Source: Burkholderiaceae bacterium (GTDB lineage: Bacteria > Pseudomonadota > Gammaproteobacteria > Burkholderiales > Burkholderiaceae_E). From it: DNA of 64,000 bases. Shown here one piece after another: positions 26,054 through 38,000 of the stretch; position 1 is the first letter of the stretch; every line of letters starts with the position of its first letter. The notes beneath the pieces were generated by a model, which saw only the letters and a list, made by a program, of their open reading frames with translations, was not told the DNA's origin and searched no databases. The stretch is taken from assembly GCA_023954045.1 (NCBI GenBank), contig JAMLIR010000022.1:1-64000 (forward strand), read 5' to 3'. Both the position numbers and the translations under genes were made by a program.

Positions 26054-29000
26054 CCGGACGTCCCTACGCCGTGCAGTGATCGTGGCGCGCCGCCGGCTGC
26101 GCGATCCAGCCTGCGTCCCTCGACGCGCCCCGGCTGCGAGGCGCCGGGAGCTTCGTCGCCCCCGATGGCCTCGGCGAGGATCCGGGCGAGCTCCGCCACG
26201 TGCGGGGTATGCAGCATGCGGTTGTGCAGGCAGTACATCGAGCGCAAGTCGACGCCGTCGCCGCTGAGGGCGCCCCAGCCGTAGGTCGGATCGGAATCCG
26301 GTACCACTCCGACGAGGGGCGCCCGCTCCTCGGCGCGGATGAGCAGCACCCGCCCCGGATAGTGGTGCGGCTGGTAGGAGCGCCAGGCGGAGAACACGGC
26401 GCGGGCCGATTGCTCCATGGCGAGCGTGACCGCGGTGCGCTCGACCTCCTCGCCGTCGAACAAGCCGCGGTCGCGCCCGAGCAGGTGGCGCAGCATCCAG
26501 CGGGCGCGGCCCCCGAGGTAGGCGAGCATCTGCGCCGGGCGCATGCGCAGCGCTTCGCGCAGGTGCAGCAGCACACGCACGGGGGCGGAGCGGCGCTGTG
26601 TCCAGCCGGACACGCTGGTATCGAGGATCGCCAGCACCGCGACGCGTTCGCCGCTGCGGTGCAACTGCTGCGCGATCTCGTGGACGATCTTGCCGCCCAT
26701 CGAATAGCCGGCGAGCCGGTAGGGGCCGGTCGGCTGGGCCCGGCGCAGGTCCTCGACCATGCGGGCGGCGATCGCTTCCACGGTCAGGCCGGATTCGTCG
26801 GCCCCGAACACACCGGTGTCGAGCACGTGCAGCGTCTGGTGCGGCCCGAACGCCTTGGCGAGGTCGTTCAGGATGATCAGCTGCCCGCCCCATCCCGACA
26901 CGAAGAACAGCGGCCGGGTTCCATCGCCGCCCTGGACGGTGACCACGCACGACGGGCGCGCGAGGGCCGCGGACTCGTCGCGCAGCAGCGCCGCGAAGCG
27001 GCGGATGGTCGGCGCCTCGAAGAACGACGCGGTGCGCAGCTGCCGGCCCATGCGCCGGTCGACTTCGGCGAGCACGCGCACGGCGAGCATCGAGTGTCCG
27101 CCCAGCTCGAAGAAGTCGGCGTCCAGCGAAATTCCCCGGACGTTCAGTACCGACTCCCAGATCTCGCGGAGCTCGCGCTCCACGGCGTCGGCCGGCGCGT
27201 CGTCGGCCGGTAACGCAGCGGCCGGCGGCGCCGGCAGCGCCCGGCGGTCGAGCTTGCCGTTGGCGGTGAGGGGCAGGGCGTCGAGCGCGACGAACGCCGC
27301 CGGGATCATGAACGAGGGCAGGCGTTCGGCGAGCGCGACGCGCAGTTGCGCGAGCGACAGCCTCGGCGCGCCGACAGACCAGACGAGGTACGCGACCAGG
27401 CGGTGTTCGCCAGGGCGGTCCTCGCGCATGAGCAAGGCCGACTGCGCGACGCCGGGCAGTGCGGCGAGCGCAGCGCGCACCTCGCCGAGTTCGATGCGGA
27501 AGCCGCGCAGCTTCACCTGCTCGTCGTTGCGGCCGAGGAACACGATATTGCCGTCGGCCAGACGGCGCACGCGGTCGCCGCTGCGGTACAAGCGCTGCCC
27601 CGCCGCGAAGGGATCGGGCACGAAGCGCTCGGCGGTGAGCTCGGGGCGCTCGAGGTAGCCTCGTGCCAGACCCGGACCGCCGATATAGAGCTCTCCGGGC
27701 GCGCCGATGGGCACCGGCTGCATCGTCTCGTCGAGCACGTGGCAGGTGGTGTTGGCGATCGGCCGGCCGATGGGAACGGTGTCCGGGGCCCTGTCGCGTG
27801 CCGGCTGGCGCGGCACTTCGTACCAGGTGGCGAAGGTCGTGGTCTCGGTGGGGCCGTACACGTGCAGCAGGCGCTGCGGGGGCCGGTTGCGCAGGACGCG
27901 GGCGACCGCTTCCGGGTCCACCGCCTCGCCGCCGAACAGCAGTTCGCGCAGGCCGTGGAAGACCCCGGGTGCACGAGCCGCGTGCTCGTTGAACAGCGCC
28001 GTGGTCACGAACATCGTGGTAATGCGGTCGCGGGCGATCTGACGCTCGAGGGCGGCTGCGGAGAGCAGGGTCTCGGTGGAGACGACGGCCACCCGGGCGC
28101 CGTTGAGCAGCGCGCCCCAGATCTCGAAGGTGGCGGCGTCGAACGACGCGTTCGAGGCCTGCCCGATGCAGTCGTCGGGCCCGAGGCTCACGTAGTCGGT
28201 GTGGCACACCAGGCGCACGACCGCGCGGTGCGGGACCATCACGCCCTTCGGCCTGCCGGTCGAGCCCGAGGTGTAGACGAGGTAAGCGAGGTGTTCGGGT
28301 CGGCACGTCGCGACGGGGTTGTCGACCGGCTCGGCCCGCAATGACGGGTCGTCGTCGAGGCAGAGCAGCCGCGAGGCGACCCCGGCCAGGCGCGGCGCCA
28401 GCGACTTCCCGACGATCGTGACCGCGGCGGCCGAGTCGGCCAGCATGAAGGCGACGCGCTCGAGCGGGTAGTCGACGTCGATGGGCACGTAGGCGCCACC
28501 GGCCTTCAGGATGCCGAGCATCGCAACGATCATGTCGGGGCCGCGCCGCAGGAACATGCCCACCGGCGCGTCCGGACCCACGCCGAGCCGGCGCAGCCGG
28601 TGCGCGAGCCGGTTGGCGCGGCGGTTCAGCGTCGCGTAGTCGAGCCGTTCGTCTTCGCAGACGATCGCGACGGCCTGCGGCGTGCGCGCGACCTGCTCCT
28701 CGAAGAGCTGCGGCAGGCTCGCCCCTTCGGGATAGGCGCGGGTGCTGTCGTTGAACCCGGCGACGAGGCGCTCGCGTTCCGCGGCGTCGAGCATCGGGAT
28801 TGCGGAGAGCCGGGCCTGCGGCGCGGCGACGACCGCGTCGAGCAGGTTGCGCAGGTGCGCGCCCATGCGCTCGACGGTGGCGTGGTCGAACAGGTCGCGG
28901 TTGTAGGCAAAGTGCAGCGCGAGGCGATCGCCGCGCAGGGTCGCCGATAGCGACAGGTCGAACTTGGCCCGGCTCGAGCCGATCGGTACGCGTTCGGCCT

Positions 29001-32000
29001 GCAATCCGGACAGCGGCCGCGGGGCCTCGTCGCCAGCCTCCATCGCGAAGGTCACCTGGAAGAGCGGACTGCGTCCCGGCTCGCGCGGCGGGTTCACCGC
29101 GGCGACGATGCGCTCGAAGGACACGTCGCGGTTGGCCCAGGCGTCGAGCGTGTCGCGGCGCACCCGCGCGAGCAGTTCGACGAAGGTCGGATCGTCCGCG
29201 AGGCTCGAGCGCATCGGCTGCATGGCGACGAAGTAGCCGACCAGGCCCTCGAGCTCGGCGCGGTCGCGCCCGCCGTTCGGCGTCCCGACGACGACGTCGC
29301 CGCCCGCGCCGTAGCGCGCCAGCAGGACTCGCAGCGTCGACATCAGCACCATGTAGGGCGTCGCGCCGTTGCGCCGCGCCAGGGACGCGAGGGAACGGGT
29401 GGTGTCCGGGAGGATCGCGACCGTGTGTCCGGCTGCGCCGAGTCTCGCGGTCGCGGGGCGGGGCCGATCGAACGGCAGGTCGTGGTCCGGCGCGCCCGAC
29501 AGGTGCGAGACCCAGTACTGCAACTGTCGCTGGAACCGCGGCCCGCTGCATTTCGCCCGGCTCCAGATCGCGTAGTCGAGAAAGCTGACCGGCAGCGGCG
29601 GCAGCACCGCGTCGAGCCTGGCACCCGAGAGCGCAGCCTCGTACAGGACCCCGAGTTCCCGCTCGACGATCGCCGTGGACAGGCCGTCCGTGACGATGTG
29701 GTGGGCGACCAGCAGCAGCACATGATCGTTCGGCGACCTGCGCAGCAGTTTCGCGCGCAGCGGGCGGCCGGCGGCGAGGTCGAACGGCTCGTGCGCCGCC
29801 AGTTTCAGTCGTGGCATGGCCGGATAGAGTCCGCCGGCAGCGGCGCTCCCCGTCCCGATGTCTACGACCTCGAAGTCGGGCTCATCGTCGTCGAGCACGA
29901 ATTGTGCAGGTACGCCGTCGACTTCGCGAAACGCGGTGCGAAGCGCGGCGTGCCGTCGCACCAGTGCGCTCAGCGCGGCCTGCAGCGCCGCTACCTGCAG
30001 CGGTCCTTGCAGGCGCAGCGCGAAGGGCACGTTGTACCGGCTGCCATTGTCGCCGTCGACCTGCTCGACGATCCACAGCGCTTCCTGGGCGGAGCTCAGG
30101 GGGCCGGAGAGGGCACCGGTGGGGACGAGGGGCGCGACCGGCTCGGCGGCGCCGGCGCGTTGGCCGGGGTCGAGCGACTCGACGTGGGCGGCCAGACCGG
30201 CGATGGTGGGCGCTTCGAAGAGCACGCGCAGGGGCAGCTCGACGCCGAGCAGGCGGCGGGTGCGCGCCATGACCTGGGTGGCCGAGAGGGAGTGGCCGCC
30301 GAGTTCGAAGAAGTCGTCGTGCACGCCCACGCGCTCGCGCCCGAGGACCTCGGCCCAGATGGCGGCGAGGGCTTCCTCGAGAGGGGTGCGCGGGGCCGCG
30401 AAGGAGGCGGTCGCGGCGGCGTCCTCGAGCGGTGCGGGCAGCGACTTGCGGTCGAGCTTGTCGTTGGGCAGGCGCGGCAGTGAGGGCAGGGCCACGACGA
30501 CGGCGGGCACCATGAACTCCGGCAGGCGCGATTTCAGGGCGGCCTTGAGGGTGGCCGCTTCGAGGTTGTCGCCCTCGACGTAGGCGACCAGGCGGCGCTC
30601 GCCGGGGCGGTCCTCGCGGGCGAGCACGACGCTCAGGCGCACGCCCTCGCAGGCGTTCAGCGCGGATTCGATTTCGCCCAGTTCGATGCGAAAGCCGCGG
30701 ATCTTGATCTGGTCGTCGGTGCGGCCGACGAAGGCGACGATGCCGTCGGGGCGCCAGCGCACGAGGTCGCCGGTGCGGTAGAGGCGATCGCCGGCGACGA
30801 AGGGGCTGTGCAGGAAGCGCTCGGCGGTGAGCTCGGGCCGGCTGAGGTAGCCGCGCCCGACGCCGGCGCCGCCGACGTAGAGCTCACCGGCCGCGCCCAC
30901 GGGTACGGGCTGCATGTGCGCATCGAGAACGTAGAGCCGGGCGTTGGCGATGGGGCGGCCGATGGGCACGGGGCCGGGGCCCTCGGCGAGTTCGGCGACG
31001 TCGACGCTGGTGGCATCGACGCTGGCCTCGGTCGGCCCGTAGAAGTTCCCCAGCGTCGCTCGCGGGAGGCAGCGCGAGAAACCGCGCGCGGTTTCCGGGT
31101 CGAGGGCTTCGCCGCCGGCAATGACGTAGCGCAGGCTGGTGCACGAGTTCAGCGCGGGCTCGAGCAGCAGCGCGCGCAGTGCCGAGGGCACGACCTGCAG
31201 CAGGGTGACGCCGTGGGCGGCGATGGCCTGCGCGAGGTATTCGGGGTCCTTCTCGCCGCCGGGGCGGGCGAGCACCACACTGGCACCGACCGACAGTGGC
31301 GGGAATATCTCCACCAGTGAGGCATCGAAGCTGATCGAGGTCTTCTGAAGCACGCGGTCGCGGGTGCTCATGCCGAGGCGTTCGGCAACCCACAAGGTGT
31401 GGTTGACCACGCCGCGGTGCGGGATCATCACGCCCTTGGGTCGACCGGTGGAGCCGGAGGTGTAGATCACGTACGCGAGGTGCTCGGGGCGCGCCAGCGG
31501 CGGGAGGTTGCCCCGAGGCTCGTCGTCCAGGGTGGGATCGTCGTCTACGCACAGCGTCGTCGACAGTGCGGACGGCATGCGCGGGGCGAGCACTCTCTGC
31601 GTGAGGATGACCGGCGCGTTGCTGTCGGCGAGCATGAACGCGATGCGTTCGGCGGGGTAATCCGCATCGATGGGTACGTAGGCGCCGCCGGCCTTGAGGA
31701 TGGCCAGCATTCCGACGATCATCGCGACGCTGCGCTCCATGCACAGGCCGACCAGGACGTCGGGTCCGACGCCCGAGCGGCGCAGGCGGTGAGCGAGCTG
31801 GTTGGCCCGGCAGTTCAGCGCGTCGTAATCCAGGCGCTGGTCGTCGCCGACGACAGCGGTGGCCCCGGGCGTGCGCTCGGCCTGCTGCTCGAAGAGCTGG
31901 TGCAGCGTCAGGTGCAGCGGGTAGTCACGTGCGGTGTCGTTCCAGCGCACCAACAGGCGTTCGCGCTCGGCGGCATCCATCAGCGGCAGCTGCGAGAGTC

Positions 32001-35000
32001 GCGCCTGCGGGTCGGCGATCATGCCCTCGACCAGGTTGCACAGGTGCCCCGCCATCCGCTCGATCGTCGCCTCGTCGAACAGGTCGGCCGCGTACTCGAG
32101 GGATCCGTCGAGGCCCGTGCTGCGCTCGACGAAGGTCAGCGAAAGGTCGAACTTGGCGCTGGCGGCATCGCTCCCGACGGAAGCCGCGTCGAGCCCGGGA
32201 AGCGCCAGAGTGGTGGGTGGCACGTTCCACAGCGCGAACGACACCTGGAACAGCGGGTTGCGGTTGACTTCCCGCTGGGGATTGAGCTCGGCGACGATGC
32301 GCTCGAAGGGCAGCTCCTGGTGGGCGTAGGCCTCGAGGGCGGTGGCGCGGGTGCGCTCCAGCAGCTCGACGAAGGTGGGATCACCGTCGAGGTCGGTGCG
32401 CATGACCAGCATGTTGACGAACATGCCGAAGACGCCTTCGAGCTCGGGGCGTCCGCGCCCGGCAACGGGGGTGCCCACACCGAAGTCGCGCTGCCCGGTG
32501 TACCGCATCAGCAGGGTCTGGAACGCGGCAAGCAGCACCATGTGCAGCGTGGCGCGGCGCGCGCGTGCGAGCGACTTGAGGGCGGCCAGCGTGCGTGGAC
32601 CCAGCGAGAACTCCAGGCGTCGACCGCGTAGCGACCCGGTGCGCGGGCGCGGACGGTCGTTGGGCAACTCGATGGGCTCCAGGCCGGCGAGTCGCTCCCT
32701 CCAGTAGGCGAGCGCGGCCTGCGCGGCGCCGCCGGCCAGGCGGCGGCGCTCCCACAGCGCGTAGTCGGCGAACTCGAGCCGGGGCGCCCCCGCGGGCAGG
32801 GCGAGCGGTTCGCCGCGCAGCGCGCGTCCGTAGAGCAGCGGCAGCTCGCGCGCGAGGATGCCCATCGACCAGCCGTCCGCAACGATGTGGTGCACGACGA
32901 ACATCAGCACGTGGTCGCGCTCCGAAACACGCAGCAGCTGCACCCTGAACAGCGGTGCGCGTGCCAGGTCGAAGGGCTCGGCGAAGAGTCGCTGCAGGTG
33001 CACGTCGATGGCGGCCTGGATCGACTCGCCGGCGCCTGGGTCCGGTTCGATCACGGGCAATTGCACCTCGACTTGCGCGAGCACGCGCTGCACCGGTGCC
33101 CCGTCGACGTCCTCGAAGGCGGTTCGCAGGGCGGCATGCCGCTCGACGAACGCCTCGAGCGCGCTGCGCAGCGCGGCGACGTCGAGCTCGCCAGTGAAGC
33201 GGGCGGCCGACGCGATGTTGTACACCCCGCTGGGGCCGGCGAGCTGCTCGATGGCCCATAGCGCTTCCTGCGCCGCGGATGCCGGCGCGAACTGCGCCTC
33301 GGCCGCGGCACCGGCCACCAGCGGCACCTCGTCCTCGCCCTGACCGACTCCGGCCCGCGGCAGGATTGGCGGGGCGGCCTCGGGTTCCGAGGGAAGGATT
33401 TCCGGCGCCGTCGTGGTGGCGTCGTCTGCGGTGGGGTGCGTGGAGCAGGTCGCTTCGATGCGAGCTGCGAGTTCGGCGACCGTGGGGGCTTCGAACAGGG
33501 CGCGCAGGGCAACGTTCGCTCCGAGCGCGGCGTTGGCGCGGGCGAGCGCGCGCGTGGCGGCCAGCGAGTCTCCGCCCAGGTCGAAGAAGTCGTCGTGGAC
33601 GCCGATGAGCGGCAGGTCGAGGATCTCGCGCCAGATCGCGGCGAGCGATCGTTCGAGCTCCGACCTCGGCTCGACGTAGTCGCTCTCCTGCGACGACCAG
33701 TCAGGGGCCGGCAGCGCTTTGCGGTCGACCTTGCCGTTGGGCAGCAGAGGCAACGCGTCGAGCAGACACCAGGCACCCGGAACCATGGGCCGCATGACTC
33801 GTTGCCTGAGGAATCGGCGCAGTTCGAGCGCATCCGGCGGGTTGTTGCCGCTGGACGTGTAGTAGGCCACCAGCGCCGGTTCTCCGCGCGGGTTCGGGCG
33901 CGCCACGACCGCACACTCCCGAACGCGATCGTGCCGCGCGAGCGTCGCCGCGACTTCGCCGGGTTCGACCCGCACGCCGCGGATCTTGACCTGATCGTCG
34001 AGCCGGCCGCAGATCTCGAGCAAGCCGTCCGGGCGGTAACGCCCGCGGTCGCCGGTGAAGTAGACCAGGTCCGAGGGGTCGCTGCCGAAGGGGTTCGGCC
34101 GGAAGCGGCGCCGGTTCTCCTCGGGGAGATTCAGGTACCCGAGCGTCGAGTAGGCCGTTCGCAGCGCAATCTCGCCGGGTTCGCCGATGCCGCACAGCCC
34201 GCCGCCGGCGTCGATCACCAGGGCCTGGCTCTGCGGAATCGGCGCGCCGATCGGCTGGATGCCGGGCTCCACGTCGTCCGGCACGTCGTATACGCACCGG
34301 ATCATCGTGGTTTCGGTGGGGCCGTAGAAGTTGGCCATCCTGCTCGTGCGGCCGGGGCCGCTGCGCCACTTCCCGACCAGCGCGTCGTTGAGCGGCTCGC
34401 CCGAGAGGAACAGCCAGCGCAGGTCGACCAGGGCGTCGTGCGCAGCAGGCCGGGCGAGCCACGACTGCACCACCGCGGGCGTCGAATGCACGAGCGTCAC
34501 CCGTTCGCGCCGCAGCCAGGCGATCGGGTCGGGCAGGTCGGCGGCCTCGGGCAGGCACAGGGTCGCGCCGCTGGTGAGCGGCAGGAACACGTCGCGCAGC
34601 AGCGGGTCGAACGACAGGCCGATCAGCTGCGAAACCCGGTCGTCGGCGCCGACTTCGTAGCGCCGTCTCTGCCACGCCAGGAAGTGCGCGAGGCTCTTGT
34701 GGCGGCCGAGGACCGCCTTCGGCGTGCCGGTGCTGCCGGAGGTGAAGAAGACGTAGGCGGGATCGTCGCCGTCGACGCCGCACGCGTCGTCTGCCGGATA
34801 CTCGTCCGGTCGCTCCGCTCGCCACGCCTCGCCCAGGCGCACGACCTCGAGGTGGGGGTACTCCGCCGGCACGTCGTAGCCGTCGGGGGCGAGCAGCAGC
34901 CGCGCTGCGCACTCCCGCACCATCGTGCGCCGGCGCTCCAGAGGAAGGGTCGGGTCGAGCACGAGGAACGCCGCGCCGCTCATCAGCACCGCCAGCATCG

Positions 35001-38000
35001 CCTGCACGAGCGCCGGGCTCGAAGGAACCTGGATCGCGACGATGTCGCCGCGGCCGACGGCCCGCTCGCGAAGCAGCGATGCGGTCGCCGAGGAGCGGGC
35101 CGCGAGTTCGGCGTAGGTCTGGTGTCCGTCGCCGCGGTCCAGTGCGATTCGCCCGGGTGCGCGCCGCGCGTGCTCCAGGAAGGCCTCGTGCACCGGCACC
35201 TGCGGTTCGACCTGCATCCGGCACACGGGATCGGGGAGCATTCGTCGCGCCGCGTCGGTGACGAGCGAATAGGCGTGCACTCGCGCGTCGGGCTCGGCAA
35301 CGATCTGCCCGAGCAGGGCCACGTACTGCCGCAGCATCTCCTCGGCGCGCGCCGACGAGAACAGGTCGCTCCGGCAGGTCAGGGTGAGGTGCAGCTCCGC
35401 CTGGCGGAGCTCTGCGTAGAGCGTCATCGCGAACTTCGGCCGCGCCCACCACCGCTCCACGCTCTGGCAGTCCAGCCCCGGCAATTCGAGCGCGCCGAAG
35501 TCGCCGTCCATGAAATTGATCATCACGTCGAACAGCGGATTGCGGTCGGCGTGGCGCTCGGGGGCCAGTTCGCTGACCAACCGTTCGAACGGGACCTGCT
35601 GGTGCTCGAAAGCGTCGAGCATCGTCTGCAGCGAGCGGCCGAGCAATTGCCGGAACGGCGGGTTGCCCGACAGGTCGGTGCGCACGACCAGCGGATTCAC
35701 GAAGTACCCGACCACGTCCTCGAGCTCGCTTCGCGGGCGCCCGGTCACCGGTGTGCCGACAGCGAAGTCCTCACGGCCGGACAGGCGCATCACCAGGACC
35801 TGGTACGCGGCGAGCATGACCGTGAAGAGCGTCGCGCGTTCGCGCTGCGCCAGCGCCTTGAGCGGCATCACCAGCGACGCCGGCAGCACCGCTCGCGGCG
35901 TGCGCGCGGGCGTCCCGATGCGGCCGTGCGCAGGCCGGTCGCGTGGCAGCTCCAGCGGTTCGAGGCCCGCCAGTTGCTCGCGCCAGTAGGCCAGGTCGCG
36001 CGCTCCCTCGGGCGAGTCGAGGCGCCGGCGCTGCGCCGCCGCGTGATCGATGTACTGCGCGACCGGTGCAGGCAGCGATGGCTCGCGTCCCGAGGACAGC
36101 GCTGCGTACAGCGTGCGCAGATCGCGCGCGACGATCCCTGCCGACCAGCCGTCGGTGACGATGTGGTGCGTCACCATCAGGAGCACGTGATCGTCGGGGG
36201 TCATGCGCACGAGGAGGGCGCGCAGCAGCGGCGGTCGGCTCAGGTCGAACGGCTGCGTCGCTGCGGCCGCAAGCAGATCGTGGAGCGACCGCTCGCGCTC
36301 GTCGGCGGTGCGGCCAGCGGCTTCGACGACCTCGAGACCGGCTTGCGCCGCCGGCTCCACGACCTGGACAATGCCGTCGACGGTCTCCCGCAAGGCGGTG
36401 CGAAGGCAGGGGTGGCGCGCCACGAGGGTGTCGAGGCTGCGGGCAAGCGCGTCGACGTTCAATTCTCCGCGAATGCGGACGAGTTGCGGCAGGTGGTACA
36501 GGTCGCTCCGGCCGTTCAGCCGCTCGGTGATCCACAGCGCTTCCTGGGCGGGACTCAGCGGTCCGGACAGAGCGCTGGCGGGGGCGAGGGGCGCAACGCC
36601 GGCGGCGGCGTGGGCGCACTGCGCGGGGTCGAGCGCTCCGATGCGTGCAGCCAGTTCAGCGACATTGGGGGCTTCCACCAGGGCACGCAGGGGTAGCTCG
36701 ACACCCAGGATGCGGCGGGTGCGCGCGATGATCCGGGTGGCGCCGAGCGAGTGCCCGCCGAGGTCGAAGAAGTTCTCGTGCACACCCACGCGCGCACACC
36801 CCAGCACGTCGGCCCAGATGTCCGCCAGGGTCTGCTCCAGCGGCGTGCGCGGGGCCACGAACGCCTGCGCTTCGCCCAGCGCGCCCGCCTCGGGCGCCGG
36901 CAGCGCGTTGCGATCGACCTTGCCGTTGGGCGTCAGCGGCAGCGCCTGCATCGGCACGAAGTACTGCGGCACCATGTAATCGGGCAGGGTGTGCCTCAGG
37001 CTCCTGCGCAGCTCCGCGCCCGACACCGACTGCCCGGCCAGCGGCACCAGGTACGCCACCAGCGCCGCTGCTCCCGTGTGATCCGCGCGGGCGTCGACCA
37101 CCGTCTGGGCGATTCCCGCGCAGGCCGTCAGCGCCGCCTCGATCTCCCCCAACTCGATCCGGAACCCGCGGATCTTCACCTGATGATCCAACCGTCCCAG
37201 GTGTACGACGTCCCCGTCGGCCCGGTAGCGCGCCAGATCCCCGGTCCGGTACAACCGTGCCCCGGGCTGATCCGAAAACGGATCCGCGATGAACTTCTCG
37301 GCCGTCAGCTCGGGTCGCCCGCGGTAGCCCCGCGCCAATCCGTCACCGCCGATCAGCAACTCGCCGGCCACGCCGATCGGCACCGGCTGCAGCGCCTTGT
37401 CCACGACGTGGAACGTCGTGTTGGCGATCGGCCGGCCCACCGTGATCTGCTCGGCCGCACTGCGCACGCGCTTCACCGACGACCAGATCGTCGTCTCCGT
37501 TGGGCCGTACAGGTTCCATAGCGCCCTCGTGCGCTCCAGCAGCGGCTGCACCAGCCCGGGCGGCAGCGGCTCGCCTCCGATCAGCGCCGTCAGCCCCTGG
37601 CTGCCCGTCCATCCGGCATCGATCAACATCCGCCAGGTCGCCGGCGTTGCCTGCAACAGCGTGGGATTCACTTGCTCGATGCGCTCGCGCAGCAACTGGC
37701 CGTCGGTGGCGGCTTCCCGGCTCACCAACTCCACTCGCGCACCGGTGATCAGCGGCAGGTACAGTTCCAGCCCCGCGATGTCGAACGACAGCGTGGTCAC
37801 CGCCAGCAACACGTCACGCTCGTCGCATCCGGGTTGCGTGCGCATCGAGCACAGGAAGTTCGTCAGCGCCCGGTGCGTGATCTCGACACCCTTGGGCTTG
37901 CCTGTCGAGCCCGACGTGTACAGCACGTACGCCAGGTCGTCCGGCCCTGCTGCGGGCGGCAGATCCTCCCCGTCCACGAGATCGCCCGGTGCGAGGTGGT

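Noticed and set aside
33436-36696. Long plus-strand open frame (over 1000 codons) antisense to the NRPS
   Set aside because: Open antisense frames are a by-product of high-GC coding sequence; the translation is Arg/Ala/Gln-rich with no domain, while the opposite strand has complete NRPS motifs.
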